Shown here piece by piece: positions 43,747 to 52,467 of a stretch of 64,000 nucleotides of DNA. The DNA comes from Sellimonas caecigallum (GTDB lineage: Bacteria; Bacillota; Clostridia; Lachnospirales; Lachnospiraceae). The notes beneath the pieces are model-generated. The model did not search any database. It had not been told where the DNA came from and saw nothing but the letters and a program-made list of their open reading frames with translations. The DNA lies in NCBI RefSeq assembly GCF_045038405.1, contig NZ_CP173660.1, positions 2,604,001-2,668,000 of the forward strand, in the 5' to 3' direction. The translations under genes and the position numbers were made by a program. Position 1 is the stretch's first letter; each line of letters opens with the position of its first letter.

Positions 43747-44880
43747 TCAATGTTCTTTCATGATCTCCTGAAGCAATTCTTTGGCACCGCTGCTGGCAGC
43801 CAGTTCTCCTGCTTCGCTTGAGTACATGATACACTCTATCCGAAGGTTTTGTCCGGCCCTTTTATTCAGATAGAACATGATTTTTTCCATAATCCGCTCC
43901 ATCACGGCATTTTGCTTCCCGGTTTTTTTTAGGATCTGCAGCGCTTCCTCCGTGACTGCGCATGAAAGGAGCTGGCAAACGGTTTCTGTATCCACCCCTT
44001 CTAAAAGAGCGGCAGCCGCCAAAAGCTCCATCCGACAGTCCCCTTCTCTGGAATGCGTGTTCATGATACCGCCCGAGATTTTAATCAGCTTCCCGATATG
44101 GCCTGTCAGCAGCATTTTTTGAAAGCCGCACTTTACTGTCATATCGATCGTATCGCCGATGAAGTTGCTGCATTTTACACTTTTATCCAGATCATACCCA
44201 TATGTATGCTTCATATAATCTAAACCATAGTTTCCAGGAGATACCGCAATACAATCCTCTCCCATTGCACGGTGTTGGCGAAGTTCGACCAAAATAGTGT
44301 CCACAAGAGCCTGCTCGCTCATAGGTTCCACGATCCCGGTCGTTCCAAGGATCGAAATCCCCCCTTTAATACCAAGTCTTGGATTGAATGTGCGTGCAGC
44401 CAGTGCTTCTCCGCCGGGGACAGATATCTCCACCTGGAGTGATCCGTGAAAATCGACACTTCGGCAGACTTCCCTTACCTCATATGTGATCATGGATCTA
44501 GGGACGCGATTGATGGCTGCATTGCCTATCGGCTGATCCAGACCTGGTCTTGTAACCCGTCCGACACCAGGCCCTCCGTCAATCTTTACTTCCGCTTCAC
44601 TGTGCGTCGCTTCTCCCGCATCATGATTCATGGAAACTTTGGCGTAAACAAGGGAACCTGTCGTCACATCCGGATCATCCCCGCCATCCTTTTCTACCGC
44701 GCAGGAAACTTCCCGATTTGTCCTGCAGATATCAAGAACTTTGGCGCAGTAGGGGATCCCTTTTGGAGTCTGTATCATGATTTCTGTTTTCGTTCTTCCT
44801 GTCAGGAGCATGTAGGCCGCCGCTTTTGCCGCCGCTGCCGCACAGCTTCCGGTCGTAAACCCATATCTCAATGATTTCAT
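43747..44880 (-). CDS. cbiD: cobalt-precorrin-5B C1-methyltransferase
   Basis: A 377-residue CbiD. The start is set by MKSLRYGFTTGSCAAAAAKA, the family's characteristic N-terminus, and the frame upstream is not conserved. Further blocks: KIDGGPGVGRVTRPGL, GTTGIVEPMS and LTGHIGKLIKISGGIMNTHS. Confidence 0.95.
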   Translation of the reverse strand: MKSLRYGFTTGSCAAAAAKAAAYMLLTGRTKTEIMIQTPKGIPYCAKVLDICRTNREVSCAVEKDGGDDPDVTTGSLVYAKVSMNHDAGEATHSEAEVKIDGGPGVGRVTRPGLDQPIGNAAINRVPRSMITYEVREVCRSVDFHGSLQVEISVPGGEALAARTFNPRLGIKGGISILGTTGIVEPMSEQALVDTILVELRQHRAMGEDCIAVSPGNYGLDYMKHTYGYDLDKSVKCSNFIGDTIDMTVKCGFQKMLLTGHIGKLIKISGGIMNTHSREGDCRMELLAAAALLEGVDTETVCQLLSCAVTEEALQILKKTGKQNAVMERIMEKIMFYLNKRAGQNLRIECIMYSSEAGELAASSGAKELLQEIMKEH

Positions 44881-44914
44881 ATATATCTCCTGTCTATTTC
44901 CCATCGATAGCCAT

Positions 44915-45550
44915 CTAGCGGCCAAGTTCGTAGAGCAGCGCGTTGCAGATTGCAGCCGCCACGTTGCTTCCTCCCTTTCGCCCCCGATTGACAATGTGGG
45001 GAACCGATGTCTCCAGGATCCGCTCTTTTGCGGCCTCAACATTTACAAATCCCACCGGCACACCGATGACAAAAGCCGGAAGAAACGTTCCATCCTGAAT
45101 GTAGTCATACAGCCTAAGCAGAGCTGTCGGCGCATTCCCAACTGCAAAGATAACCGGCTTATGAAGCTTTGCAGCAAACTCCATACTGACAGCTGCCCGT
45201 GTCACATTTCGCTCTTTTGCAAGAGATGCCACTGTTTCATCAGCCATAAAACAATGCGCTTTTCCTCCAAACCGCGCCAGTACTTTTTTATTGATGCCGG
45301 CCAATGCCATATTGGTGTCGGTCACGATATCTGCTCCCTCGAGAATCAGTTGTCTGGCTTTTTCAACTGCATGTTCCGAGAAGACAAGTGTTTCGGCGTA
45401 GTCAAAATCCGCTGTCGTGTGAATGACACGTTTTGTCACAGCTTCCTGTTCTTTTGGGATGACAATGCCTCTTTTTTGCAGTTCTTCCCCGATAATTTCA
45501 AAACTTTTTCCTTCGATTTCTCCTGGTTTACAGTATAAGATCTTTTCCAT
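44915..45550 (-). CDS. cbiC: cobalt-precorrin-8 methylmutase
   Basis: A 211-residue CbiC that shifts the C11 methyl group to C12. Typical blocks: VTDTNMALAGINK, GNAPTALLRLYDYI and VIGVPVGFVNVEAAKERI; the acid-base His lies in TKRVIHTTADFDY. The ATG at 45550 is chosen over GTG at 45553 by its GCAGGAAATGTG spacing. It overlaps the cobD end by 23 bp. Confidence 0.94.
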   Translation of the reverse strand: MEKILYCKPGEIEGKSFEIIGEELQKRGIVIPKEQEAVTKRVIHTTADFDYAETLVFSEHAVEKARQLILEGADIVTDTNMALAGINKKVLARFGGKAHCFMADETVASLAKERNVTRAAVSMEFAAKLHKPVIFAVGNAPTALLRLYDYIQDGTFLPAFVIGVPVGFVNVEAAKERILETSVPHIVNRGRKGGSNVAAAICNALLYELGR

Positions 45551-46595
45551 CACATTTCCTGCTTTCTTTCTGTATAATCTGCCCGATTGCCTGGATCAGC
45601 TCAGTATTTTCCCGTCTGTTCTTTACCGCAATGCGGTAATATCCGTTGCTTAGTCCCCGGAAATTGCCGCAGTCCCGAATCAGGATGCCTTTCTTAAGAA
45701 GCTGATCGAAAAGGAGATGCTCTGTATAAAACATCATGTAGTTTGCCGTGGACGGGAAGACGGAGATCCCCATTTTTTTCAGTTCTTCTGAAAGATACTT
45801 TCGCTCAGTCTTCACATGCCGGATCGTCCTCTCCAGATAGTTCATCTCTCGTGCCGCTGCAGCTCCGGCTATCTGGGCAAACACAGAGAGATTCCACTCC
45901 GGAAGCTGGCGTGCGATGTCCTGATGCCATTTCTTATTTCCGCATACGAGATAGCCAAGCCGGACACCGGGGATGGCAAAAATTTTCGTAAAAGCGCGTA
46001 CGACGATCAGATTTGGAAATTCCTCCGCTCGAAGAAGGAAAGAATCCTGTGTTCCTGTTTCTGTAAATTCAATAAAGCATTCATCCAGCACCACTGTGAT
46101 TTTCTTCTTCATACAAGTCCTTATCAGTTGTTCCAGAAAGTTTGGTTTCAGCAGATTCCCAACCGGATTATTAGGATTTGCCAAAAATAAAAGATCCGTA
46201 TCTTCCGGAATGTGTTCCAGGAATGTGTTGTCCAGGCAAAATCCGTTTTCCTTTTTCATTTCATACCAGACAATATCGGCGTGACAAGCTAAGGCTGCCT
46301 TCTCATACCCGTAAAAGGAAGGAACTGGGATCACGATCTTTTTAGGCTTTAACCCATGAATAATTGCAAGAAAGAGTTCCGATGCCCCGCTTCCGCACAA
46401 AATCTGGTCCTCCAAAGCGCCGGTCATGCTCCCAATGGCCTTGATTAAACCGGCACATCGGATATCCGGATAGCACGTACAATGTTCGACTGCTTCCAGC
46501 ATAGCCTTCTTTACAGAATCCGGAATCCCGAGAGGATTTATATTTACAGAAAAATCCAGTGTGACATGGTTGCGATAGATATCTCCACCGTGCAT
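45528..46595 (-). CDS. cobD: threonine-phosphate decarboxylase
   Basis: A 355-residue PLP enzyme of the class I/II aminotransferase fold, making (R)-1-amino-2-propanol phosphate, the linker of the nucleotide loop. Visible: LANPNNPVGN, VLDECFIEF and the PLP Lys in VRAFTKIFAIPGVRLGY. The N-terminus MHGGDIYRN and AGGAGG upstream set the start. Confidence 0.93.
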   Translation of the reverse strand: MHGGDIYRNHVTLDFSVNINPLGIPDSVKKAMLEAVEHCTCYPDIRCAGLIKAIGSMTGALEDQILCGSGASELFLAIIHGLKPKKIVIPVPSFYGYEKAALACHADIVWYEMKKENGFCLDNTFLEHIPEDTDLLFLANPNNPVGNLLKPNFLEQLIRTCMKKKITVVLDECFIEFTETGTQDSFLLRAEEFPNLIVVRAFTKIFAIPGVRLGYLVCGNKKWHQDIARQLPEWNLSVFAQIAGAAAAREMNYLERTIRHVKTERKYLSEELKKMGISVFPSTANYMMFYTEHLLFDQLLKKGILIRDCGNFRGLSNGYYRIAVKNRRENTELIQAIGQIIQKESRKCDGKDLIL

Positions 46596-46623
46596 GATTC
46601 AACCTCCTGTTTCAATAGTCAGA

Positions 46624-47586
46624 CTAAAAAACCGCCGTCACAGTCCAAAGCAAAAGGATACAGATCCCCTCACACAATCCCGCGGTGCTGTAAAGAAGCT
46701 GATTGGCACGCCGAATGTCAGATACTTCTACCGTTCGGATCGCATCTCCGATGAATGGTTTTTTTACAATCTTTCCGAAGTAGCTGGCATCCCCGGCAAG
46801 CTGTACCCCAAGTGCTCCTGCACAGACCGCTTCCGTCTGCGCAGCATTTGGACTGGAATGCTTCTTTTTGTCTCTGAGATAAATGCGGCAGGCACGCGTG
46901 CCGTCAAACTCTTTTCCCAGCAGAAATGACGAAACGATCATCAGCCATGCGCTGACTCTGGCCGGAATATAGTTGGCCACATCATCCAGCTTTGCCGCTG
47001 GCCTTCCAAAATACAGATAACGGTCGTTTTTATACCCGATCATAGAGTCCATCGTGTTGACCGCTTTGTACAGAAAACCGAGAAAAGGACCTCCGATTGC
47101 CAGATAAAGCATAGGTGCCACGACGCCATCAGATGTATTTTCCGCCACTGTTTCTACCGCCGCCTTGATGACTCCCCGCTTGTCCAGAACCGAAGTGTCT
47201 CTTCCGACAATCATGGACACCGCTGTCTGCGCCTCCTCAAGTGTTCCTTTCTGCAGTTTATCATAGACTTTCATGCTCTCGGTCTTCAGGCATTTGATTG
47301 CAAGAATCTGATAAGTCATAAAGCTTTCGATTGTTACCCCAAGTGCCGGGGAAAGCAGATAAGCACCCCACAGTATGCCTCCGGACACTGTGCCGGTAAG
47401 GAGCAGAACAAAAAAGACAAGTATACCGCCTCTCATGACAGGATGTCTTTTTCCATAGAGATATGTCTCTAGCTTTCCGATCAGTTTTCCGATCAGACAG
47501 ACCGGGTGCGGCATCCAGTGCGGATCCCCAAACAAAAGATCCAGAACAAATCCGATTAAAAAAGAGGTAATGTGATAGTTCAGCAT
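46624..47586 (-). CDS. cbiB: adenosylcobinamide-phosphate synthase
   Basis: A 320-residue CbiB membrane protein that attaches aminopropanol phosphate to adenosylcobyric acid. Marker segments: LDLLFGDPHWMPHPV, ETVAENTSDGVVAPMLY and GPFLGFLYKAVNTMDSMIGYKN. The start at 47586 overlaps the cobC end by 7 bp; the upstream open frame belongs to cobC's tail region. Confidence 0.95.
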   Translation of the reverse strand: MLNYHITSFLIGFVLDLLFGDPHWMPHPVCLIGKLIGKLETYLYGKRHPVMRGGILVFFVLLLTGTVSGGILWGAYLLSPALGVTIESFMTYQILAIKCLKTESMKVYDKLQKGTLEEAQTAVSMIVGRDTSVLDKRGVIKAAVETVAENTSDGVVAPMLYLAIGGPFLGFLYKAVNTMDSMIGYKNDRYLYFGRPAAKLDDVANYIPARVSAWLMIVSSFLLGKEFDGTRACRIYLRDKKKHSSPNAAQTEAVCAGALGVQLAGDASYFGKIVKKPFIGDAIRTVEVSDIRRANQLLYSTAGLCEGICILLLWTVTAVF

Positions 47587-48200
47587 AGTTTTTCCAACTC
47601 CAGTATTGATATGATTTTGTCCGAACAGCGCAGTCGACAGCGATATCCGTCCGAGCATTTTACCTGATAGTCAAAATATTCCCCGCCAGACAGAGCAGAG
47701 AGCAGCGCCATGATCGTGCCGCCGTGTACGACAGCTGTGATTTTATCCTTTTCAGACGCTTTTTCCTTTTCCAGGCAGGAGAGCATCCGGAAAAAACCGA
47801 AGACCACACGCTTTTGAAATGCCTCTCTGCTCTCTCCTTTCGGAAATGGCAGCATCCCTCCGCTGTCGATCCAGGCCTGATATTCCGGATTTCCATTTAG
47901 ATCTTTATAATTTTTCCCCTCAAACAGTCCAAAATCCATTTCTGTCCATTCGGGAATACACTGAAAAGGAAGATTAGGAAAAAGGATCGTTGCTGTCTCA
48001 CGACAGCGGAGCATAGGGCTTACGAACAAGTGGTTTGGCGTCGCGTACATCCCGTTGTCCTTACGCATTTGCAGTTCCTCTTTTCCTTCCTCCGAAAGAG
48101 CTTCCTCCGTTTTCCCCAGATAGCGATGTTCCAGATTTGCTTTTGTCGCACCATGTCGGATCAACGTCATGTTTATTTCAGTCTCTGCCCGATTCCACAT
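47580..48200 (-). CDS. cobC: alpha-ribazole phosphatase-like histidine phosphatase
   Basis: A 206-residue histidine phosphatase. Catalytic RHG motif: TLIRHGATKAN, second His in AVVHGGTIMALL, Glu in EWTEMDFGLFEG. CobC removes phosphate from alpha-ribazole phosphate or adenosylcobalamin phosphate. The start is at 48200 or at 48170 (MTLIRHGAT); both lie in the overlap with the previous gene. Confidence 0.9.
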   Translation of the reverse strand: MWNRAETEINMTLIRHGATKANLEHRYLGKTEEALSEEGKEELQMRKDNGMYATPNHLFVSPMLRCRETATILFPNLPFQCIPEWTEMDFGLFEGKNYKDLNGNPEYQAWIDSGGMLPFPKGESREAFQKRVVFGFFRMLSCLEKEKASEKDKITAVVHGGTIMALLSALSGGEYFDYQVKCSDGYRCRLRCSDKIISILELEKLC

Positions 48201-48559
48201 ATGACACGTTCCACCCTTTCCGCCCTTTTTGCCAATTCAATCTGGATTCGTCCGAGACGTTCCCGGTAGTCCCGCTCTTTTTGCTCTGTCGGCACAATGC
48301 CGTTTCCGATTTCATCGCTGATAATGATACTGTCTGGATTTTCCTGTATCCAGTTTTGTATCTTTGTCTCCGGGTCTGATCCTTCTTCCAGACATTTTCG
48401 GAACCACAAGTGGAAATGGCTTAGAACCGGTCTTTTTCCGTCGTGTCCTTTCCGCAGATCCTCCTTGTCCCCCTCTATGACATCCAGGGCTTCTTCTTTA
48501 TGTGTCTGCATCACATAAGCAAGTTTCCCCTGTGCATGTCCACCAATAAATAATTCCAT
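48173..48559 (-). CDS. compact CobU-like protein with altered P-loop
   Basis: A 128-residue protein that aligns at both ends with CobU: the P-loop area GGHAQGKLAYV, and the C-terminal SDEIGNGIVPTEQKERDYRERLGRI resembling the NEVGWGIVP block of CobU. The usual Ser/Thr of GK[S/T] is Leu and the middle section is shortened. A complete CobU lies two genes upstream in the same operon. It may be a degenerate kinase or a binding or regulatory subunit; it is not damaged, only divergent. Confidence 0.75.
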   Translation of the reverse strand: MELFIGGHAQGKLAYVMQTHKEEALDVIEGDKEDLRKGHDGKRPVLSHFHLWFRKCLEEGSDPETKIQNWIQENPDSIIISDEIGNGIVPTEQKERDYRERLGRIQIELAKRAERVERVICGIGQRLK

Positions 48560-48576
48560 TTTTCCTCTCCTTCAAT

Positions 48577-49341
48577 CTAAAAAAGATGACTGCCAATCGC
48601 CGCTCCTATCACAATAGCTGCCTCACAGAGCAGCAGAAAATATCCTGCTGTATCTCCTGTAACTCCTCCAAATTCATGGTAGCTTCGGATACGGTAAAAC
48701 AGAAATGTTCCTCCCGACCCGATAAGTGCAGCTGCTCCAGCTGCGGGAGACAAAAGGAGCATTGCAGCCGCGCAGACCAGCATCTCCAAAAAAAGAACGA
48801 ATACAACGTTCTTTTGGGCTGCGCGCTTGGAGAAGGCACGCAGTAACCCGTCCTTTTTTGCAGGACGCAGGCAGATCGCGCCAAGTCCGCTCATTATCCG
48901 GGACAGCACAAATCCCAGGCTTACGACTGCCAGATCTTTCCCATCCATGACTTCTGAAAATGCGGCCAGATATATGAGGTAATACAAAAGCAGCATGATC
49001 GCAGAAAAAGCTCCGATATGAGAGTCCTTCAGTATCTCAAGTTTTCGTTCTCTGTCCTGATAGGAGTGGAGGGCATCCATCGTATCCATGTATCCGTCTA
49101 CATGAAATCCGCCTGTGACAAGAATCGGTATTGCCGTTCCCATCAGTACGTAAGCCAGACTGCCTATATGAAAATTCCGGCAAATCCATCCCCACCCACT
49201 TATAAACAGACCGATGACTGCTCCGATACAAGGGAAAAAACAAAATACGTATTTCATATCTTCTTCCTTCCAGTCGAATTGTGGGACTGGGATTTTGGAA
49301 TACATGGAAAAAGCGATCACACAAGATCTTAAGATTTTCAT
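48577..49341 (-). CDS. cobS: adenosylcobinamide-GDP ribazoletransferase
   Basis: A 254-residue multi-spanning membrane protein joining alpha-ribazole to adenosyl-GDP-cobinamide. Hallmarks: FSMYSKIPVP and TGGFHVDGYMDTMDALHS, DSHIGAFSAIM. Overlaps cobU by 4 bp. Polytopic throughout. Confidence 0.94.
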   Translation of the reverse strand: MKILRSCVIAFSMYSKIPVPQFDWKEEDMKYVFCFFPCIGAVIGLFISGWGWICRNFHIGSLAYVLMGTAIPILVTGGFHVDGYMDTMDALHSYQDRERKLEILKDSHIGAFSAIMLLLYYLIYLAAFSEVMDGKDLAVVSLGFVLSRIMSGLGAICLRPAKKDGLLRAFSKRAAQKNVVFVLFLEMLVCAAAMLLLSPAAGAAALIGSGGTFLFYRIRSYHEFGGVTGDTAGYFLLLCEAAIVIGAAIGSHLF

Positions 49342-49892
49342 TTTTTTCCCCTTTCCTTTTTCAGTATCACAGGAATACCTGCCACTACTTCTGTGACTTC
49401 GTCCGACTCGGATGCAAGGACACAGTTAATCTTTCCAAGTGCATCCATATATGCTGTTGTAGCTGGATCATACCTCACTCCGTCTTCAAATACATTGTTC
49501 GATACAATGATAAGATGCCGGACACGATTTCGCAAAATACGGATCCCCTGCACGATATTCCGGACAACCTCGTCCGCCGGGCGTACGTCTTTGCCGAACA
49601 TCTCATTTGCCGCCAGATTTGACATACATTCCAGCAATACCGCGCTTTCTCCGAGACGAGAGGGATCCATCTGGTCCAGAGCCTGGAGGATATCTCTTGG
49701 CTGCTCGATTGTGCGGAATCCTTTCCCTCGGCGGAGCTCTCTGTGGCGGTTGACTTTTCTTTGTGCGTCTTCGTCATACACTTGCATTGTGGCAAGATAA
49801 TATTTGACCTCCACGTCTTTTATCTCTTCCAGCATGCTCTCCGCAATGGCAGATTTCCCGCTTCCGCTTCCTCCCAACACCAAAGTTACCAT
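49338..49892 (-). CDS. cobU: adenosylcobinamide kinase/guanylyltransferase
   Basis: A 184-residue CobU. The P-loop VLGGSGSGKSAIAE is intact; the family motif YLATMQVYDEDAQRKVNRHR includes the region of the guanylylated His; the C-terminus VVAGIPVILK is typical. It makes adenosyl-GDP-cobinamide. It overlaps cobT by 7 bp. Confidence 0.94.
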   Translation of the reverse strand: MVTLVLGGSGSGKSAIAESMLEEIKDVEVKYYLATMQVYDEDAQRKVNRHRELRRGKGFRTIEQPRDILQALDQMDPSRLGESAVLLECMSNLAANEMFGKDVRPADEVVRNIVQGIRILRNRVRHLIIVSNNVFEDGVRYDPATTAYMDALGKINCVLASESDEVTEVVAGIPVILKKERGKK

Positions 49893-50986
49893 GACTTTTC
49901 TCCTGTTTCTTTCGTTTCCTGTGTCTTTGTATACCGCCTGTACTGCTCTACATGAATATCCGAAAACGTTGTCTGTCTCTGATAAAGGGACAATGCCATG
50001 TCAAGCAGAGCAAACATCATAACCGCCCCGGTTCCTTCTCCAAGCGCCAATGACGCGTCGATGACCGGCGAAAGACAAAGTTCGTCCAGTATCTGTTTTG
50101 CCGCAGGTTCCTTACTTTTGTGGGAAGGGATCATATATGCCCGTGTCCCAGGTTTCAGCCGCTCCGCAGCCAGGGCTGCCACTGCGCTGATAACGCCATC
50201 GAGAACAACCGGAAGATGATACATCGCCCCACCGATAAAAACACCGGTTAATCCTGCAATATCCAATCCTCCCACAGACATCAGGATACGAAGCGTCTCT
50301 TCTTTTCTTAAATCGTATTTTTTCAGAGCTTCTATGATCACGTTTCGTTTTCTTCTTAGACCCTCATCGCTGAGCCCTGCTCCCCGTCCGGTAATTTCTT
50401 CCACGGGCAATCCGGTCAAGGCCGCTGCGACCGCACTGCTCGTCGTTGTATTTCCGATTCCCATCTCGCCGGTGGCAAGCAGCTGGTACCCTTCTCTTTT
50501 GCAGTATGCTGCCATCTCGATTCCGGTTTGGATCGCTGCCAGGGTTTCGCTCTCTGTCATGGCTGGTTCTTTTCGAAAGTTTTTTGTTCCATGTGCGATT
50601 TTTCTGTCGATTACCCCTTCAATTTGAGCTCCGTGATTGATACCGATATCCACCGGGATCACATCGGCACCGATACGAGTGGCCATCTTTCCGACAGAGG
50701 TCTGATTCTTCCCCATAAAAGAAGATACCGCCAAAGTCACTTCCTGACCGGACTGACTGACCCCTTCTTCCACAATCCCATTGTCCGCGCACATCACGAT
50801 AACAGCCTTCCTGGAAATATCTGGATAAACGTTTTCAAGAATCGCTCCGATCTGTGCGGTCAATTCTTCAAATCGCCCCATTCCGTCCAAAGGTTTGGCC
50901 ATATGATCCCATTCCGATCGGATCCGTCTGTAAATTTCTTTCGACGGTTCCTGGATTTTTATTTGATTTAATTCCTCACTCGTCAT
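49886..50986 (-). CDS. cobT: nicotinate-nucleotide-dimethylbenzimidazole phosphoribosyltransferase
   Basis: A 366-residue CobT that activates the lower-ligand base. Markers: MADPLDGMGRFEELTAQ-like (KPLDGMGRFEEL), VMCADNGIVEEGVSQS, TGEMGIGNTTTSSAVAAAL, the catalytic Glu in LGEGTGAVM near the end. The choice of lower ligand in this organism is not readable from sequence. Confidence 0.95.
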   Translation of the reverse strand: MTSEELNQIKIQEPSKEIYRRIRSEWDHMAKPLDGMGRFEELTAQIGAILENVYPDISRKAVIVMCADNGIVEEGVSQSGQEVTLAVSSFMGKNQTSVGKMATRIGADVIPVDIGINHGAQIEGVIDRKIAHGTKNFRKEPAMTESETLAAIQTGIEMAAYCKREGYQLLATGEMGIGNTTTSSAVAAALTGLPVEEITGRGAGLSDEGLRRKRNVIIEALKKYDLRKEETLRILMSVGGLDIAGLTGVFIGGAMYHLPVVLDGVISAVAALAAERLKPGTRAYMIPSHKSKEPAAKQILDELCLSPVIDASLALGEGTGAVMMFALLDMALSLYQRQTTFSDIHVEQYRRYTKTQETKETGEKSW

Positions 50987-51000
50987 TTCTGCCTTCCCTT

Positions 51001-52467
51001 CTACAACCTGGATTCCCTGAGCATCCCGTAGATTGCGTCCATATCCAGATACTTGCGCAGTGTGTCCGCCAACTTATCGTACTGTATTTCTTTCAACTGT
51101 CTGTACGAGTACATCCCGTCTGTGTCGCAATGAATACCTTTCTCTTTTGCCAGCGCCGAAAGGATGGCTGCTGCGATTCCTTCCGCATCAAAAATTCCGT
51201 GCAGGTATGTTCCATACACATTTCCATTGGAAAGGACGAGGTGTTCCGCCCCGCTTTTTTCTGTGCTTGTATTTCCCATGTGGATTTCATATCCGGAAAC
51301 TTCCATGCCGCTCAGACAGGAAAGCCTTCCACGGATTTGATGAAGGGATGACTTCTTTTGGGTCCTTGTTTTTTCCTGATGCAAGGTCGTCTCCACAGGG
51401 AGGAGTTCCATTCCTCTCATCTGGCCGCCTTCTTCTACGTGATATGGGTCACAGATCTGCTTTCCAAGCATCTGATAGCCTCCGCAGATTCCAAAGATGA
51501 TCGTATCCTGGGATTTTTTCTTGACAGCTGCTTCCAATCCGTTTTCCCGCATCCAACGCAGATCCCCCATTGTATTTTTGCTGCCAGGCAGGAAAATCAT
51601 GTCCGGATCTCCCAGCTCAGATACGGAAGTCACATACCGTACCGTCACGGATTCATTCTGCTCAAACACATTAAAGTCTGTAAAATTGGAAATTCTCGGG
51701 CAGCGTATAACTGCCAGATCGATCATTCCCCTTTTTTTGCGGTCAAATCGGATTGTCAGACTGTCCTCATCTTCGAGGGAAAGCGGTGTATAAGGTACGA
51801 CTCCTACCACCGGGACGTTTCCTCGCTGTTCCAGCATTTGAATCCCAGGATCAAGAATCGTCTTGTCGCCGCGGAACTTATTGATGATCAGCCCTTTGAC
51901 ACGGGATCGTTCTTCATCCGGAAGGAGCGAGAGTGTCCCGATCAGCTGTGCAAACACACCGCCTCTGTCGATATCTCCCACAAGAAGCACCGGAGCATCT
52001 GCAAGTTTGGCCATCCCCATATTTACAATGTCATTTTCTTTTAAATTGATCTCTGCCGGACTTCCGGCTCCTTCGATGACGATAATATCTGACATGGACG
52101 AAAGTTTCCGGAAAGCTTTCTTGATTTCCGGGATCAGCCTTTTCTTGTACGAAAAATATTCTTTTGCCGGCATATTTCCAAGCACTTCTCCATTTACAAT
52201 GACCTGGGAACCCATATCCGTCGTCGGCTTTAAAAGGATTGGATTCATACAGACAAGCGGAGCTATTTTTGCCGCTTCCGCCTGCATGACCTGGGCTCTC
52301 CCCATCTCCAGCCCTTCTTCTGTGATATAGGAATTGAGAGCCATATTCTGGGATTTGAAAGGCGCCGCCCTATACCCATCCTGCACAAAAATGCGGCAAA
52401 GTCCGGCACAGATCAAACTTTTTCCTGCATTTGACATCGTTCCTTGTACCATGATCACTTTTGCCAT
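51001..52467 (-). CDS. cbiP: cobyric acid synthase
   Basis: A 488-residue CbiP/CobQ that amidates side chains b, d, e and g. N-terminal P-loop-like VQGTMSNAGKSLICAGLCR, IEGAGSPAEINLKENDIVNMG, and the glutaminase Cys in FGICGGYQMLGK with His in YGTYLHGIFD. It overlaps the ABC ATPase by 13 bp. Confidence 0.95.
   Translation of the reverse strand: MAKVIMVQGTMSNAGKSLICAGLCRIFVQDGYRAAPFKSQNMALNSYITEEGLEMGRAQVMQAEAAKIAPLVCMNPILLKPTTDMGSQVIVNGEVLGNMPAKEYFSYKKRLIPEIKKAFRKLSSMSDIIVIEGAGSPAEINLKENDIVNMGMAKLADAPVLLVGDIDRGGVFAQLIGTLSLLPDEERSRVKGLIINKFRGDKTILDPGIQMLEQRGNVPVVGVVPYTPLSLEDEDSLTIRFDRKKRGMIDLAVIRCPRISNFTDFNVFEQNESVTVRYVTSVSELGDPDMIFLPGSKNTMGDLRWMRENGLEAAVKKKSQDTIIFGICGGYQMLGKQICDPYHVEEGGQMRGMELLPVETTLHQEKTRTQKKSSLHQIRGRLSCLSGMEVSGYEIHMGNTSTEKSGAEHLVLSNGNVYGTYLHGIFDAEGIAAAILSALAKEKGIHCDTDGMYSYRQLKEIQYDKLADTLRKYLDMDAIYGMLRESRL

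Noticed and set aside
48173..48559. Compact CobU-like gene as a pseudogene
   Set aside because: The frame is intact, with both ends conserved and tight operon spacing, so I keep it as a divergent gene.
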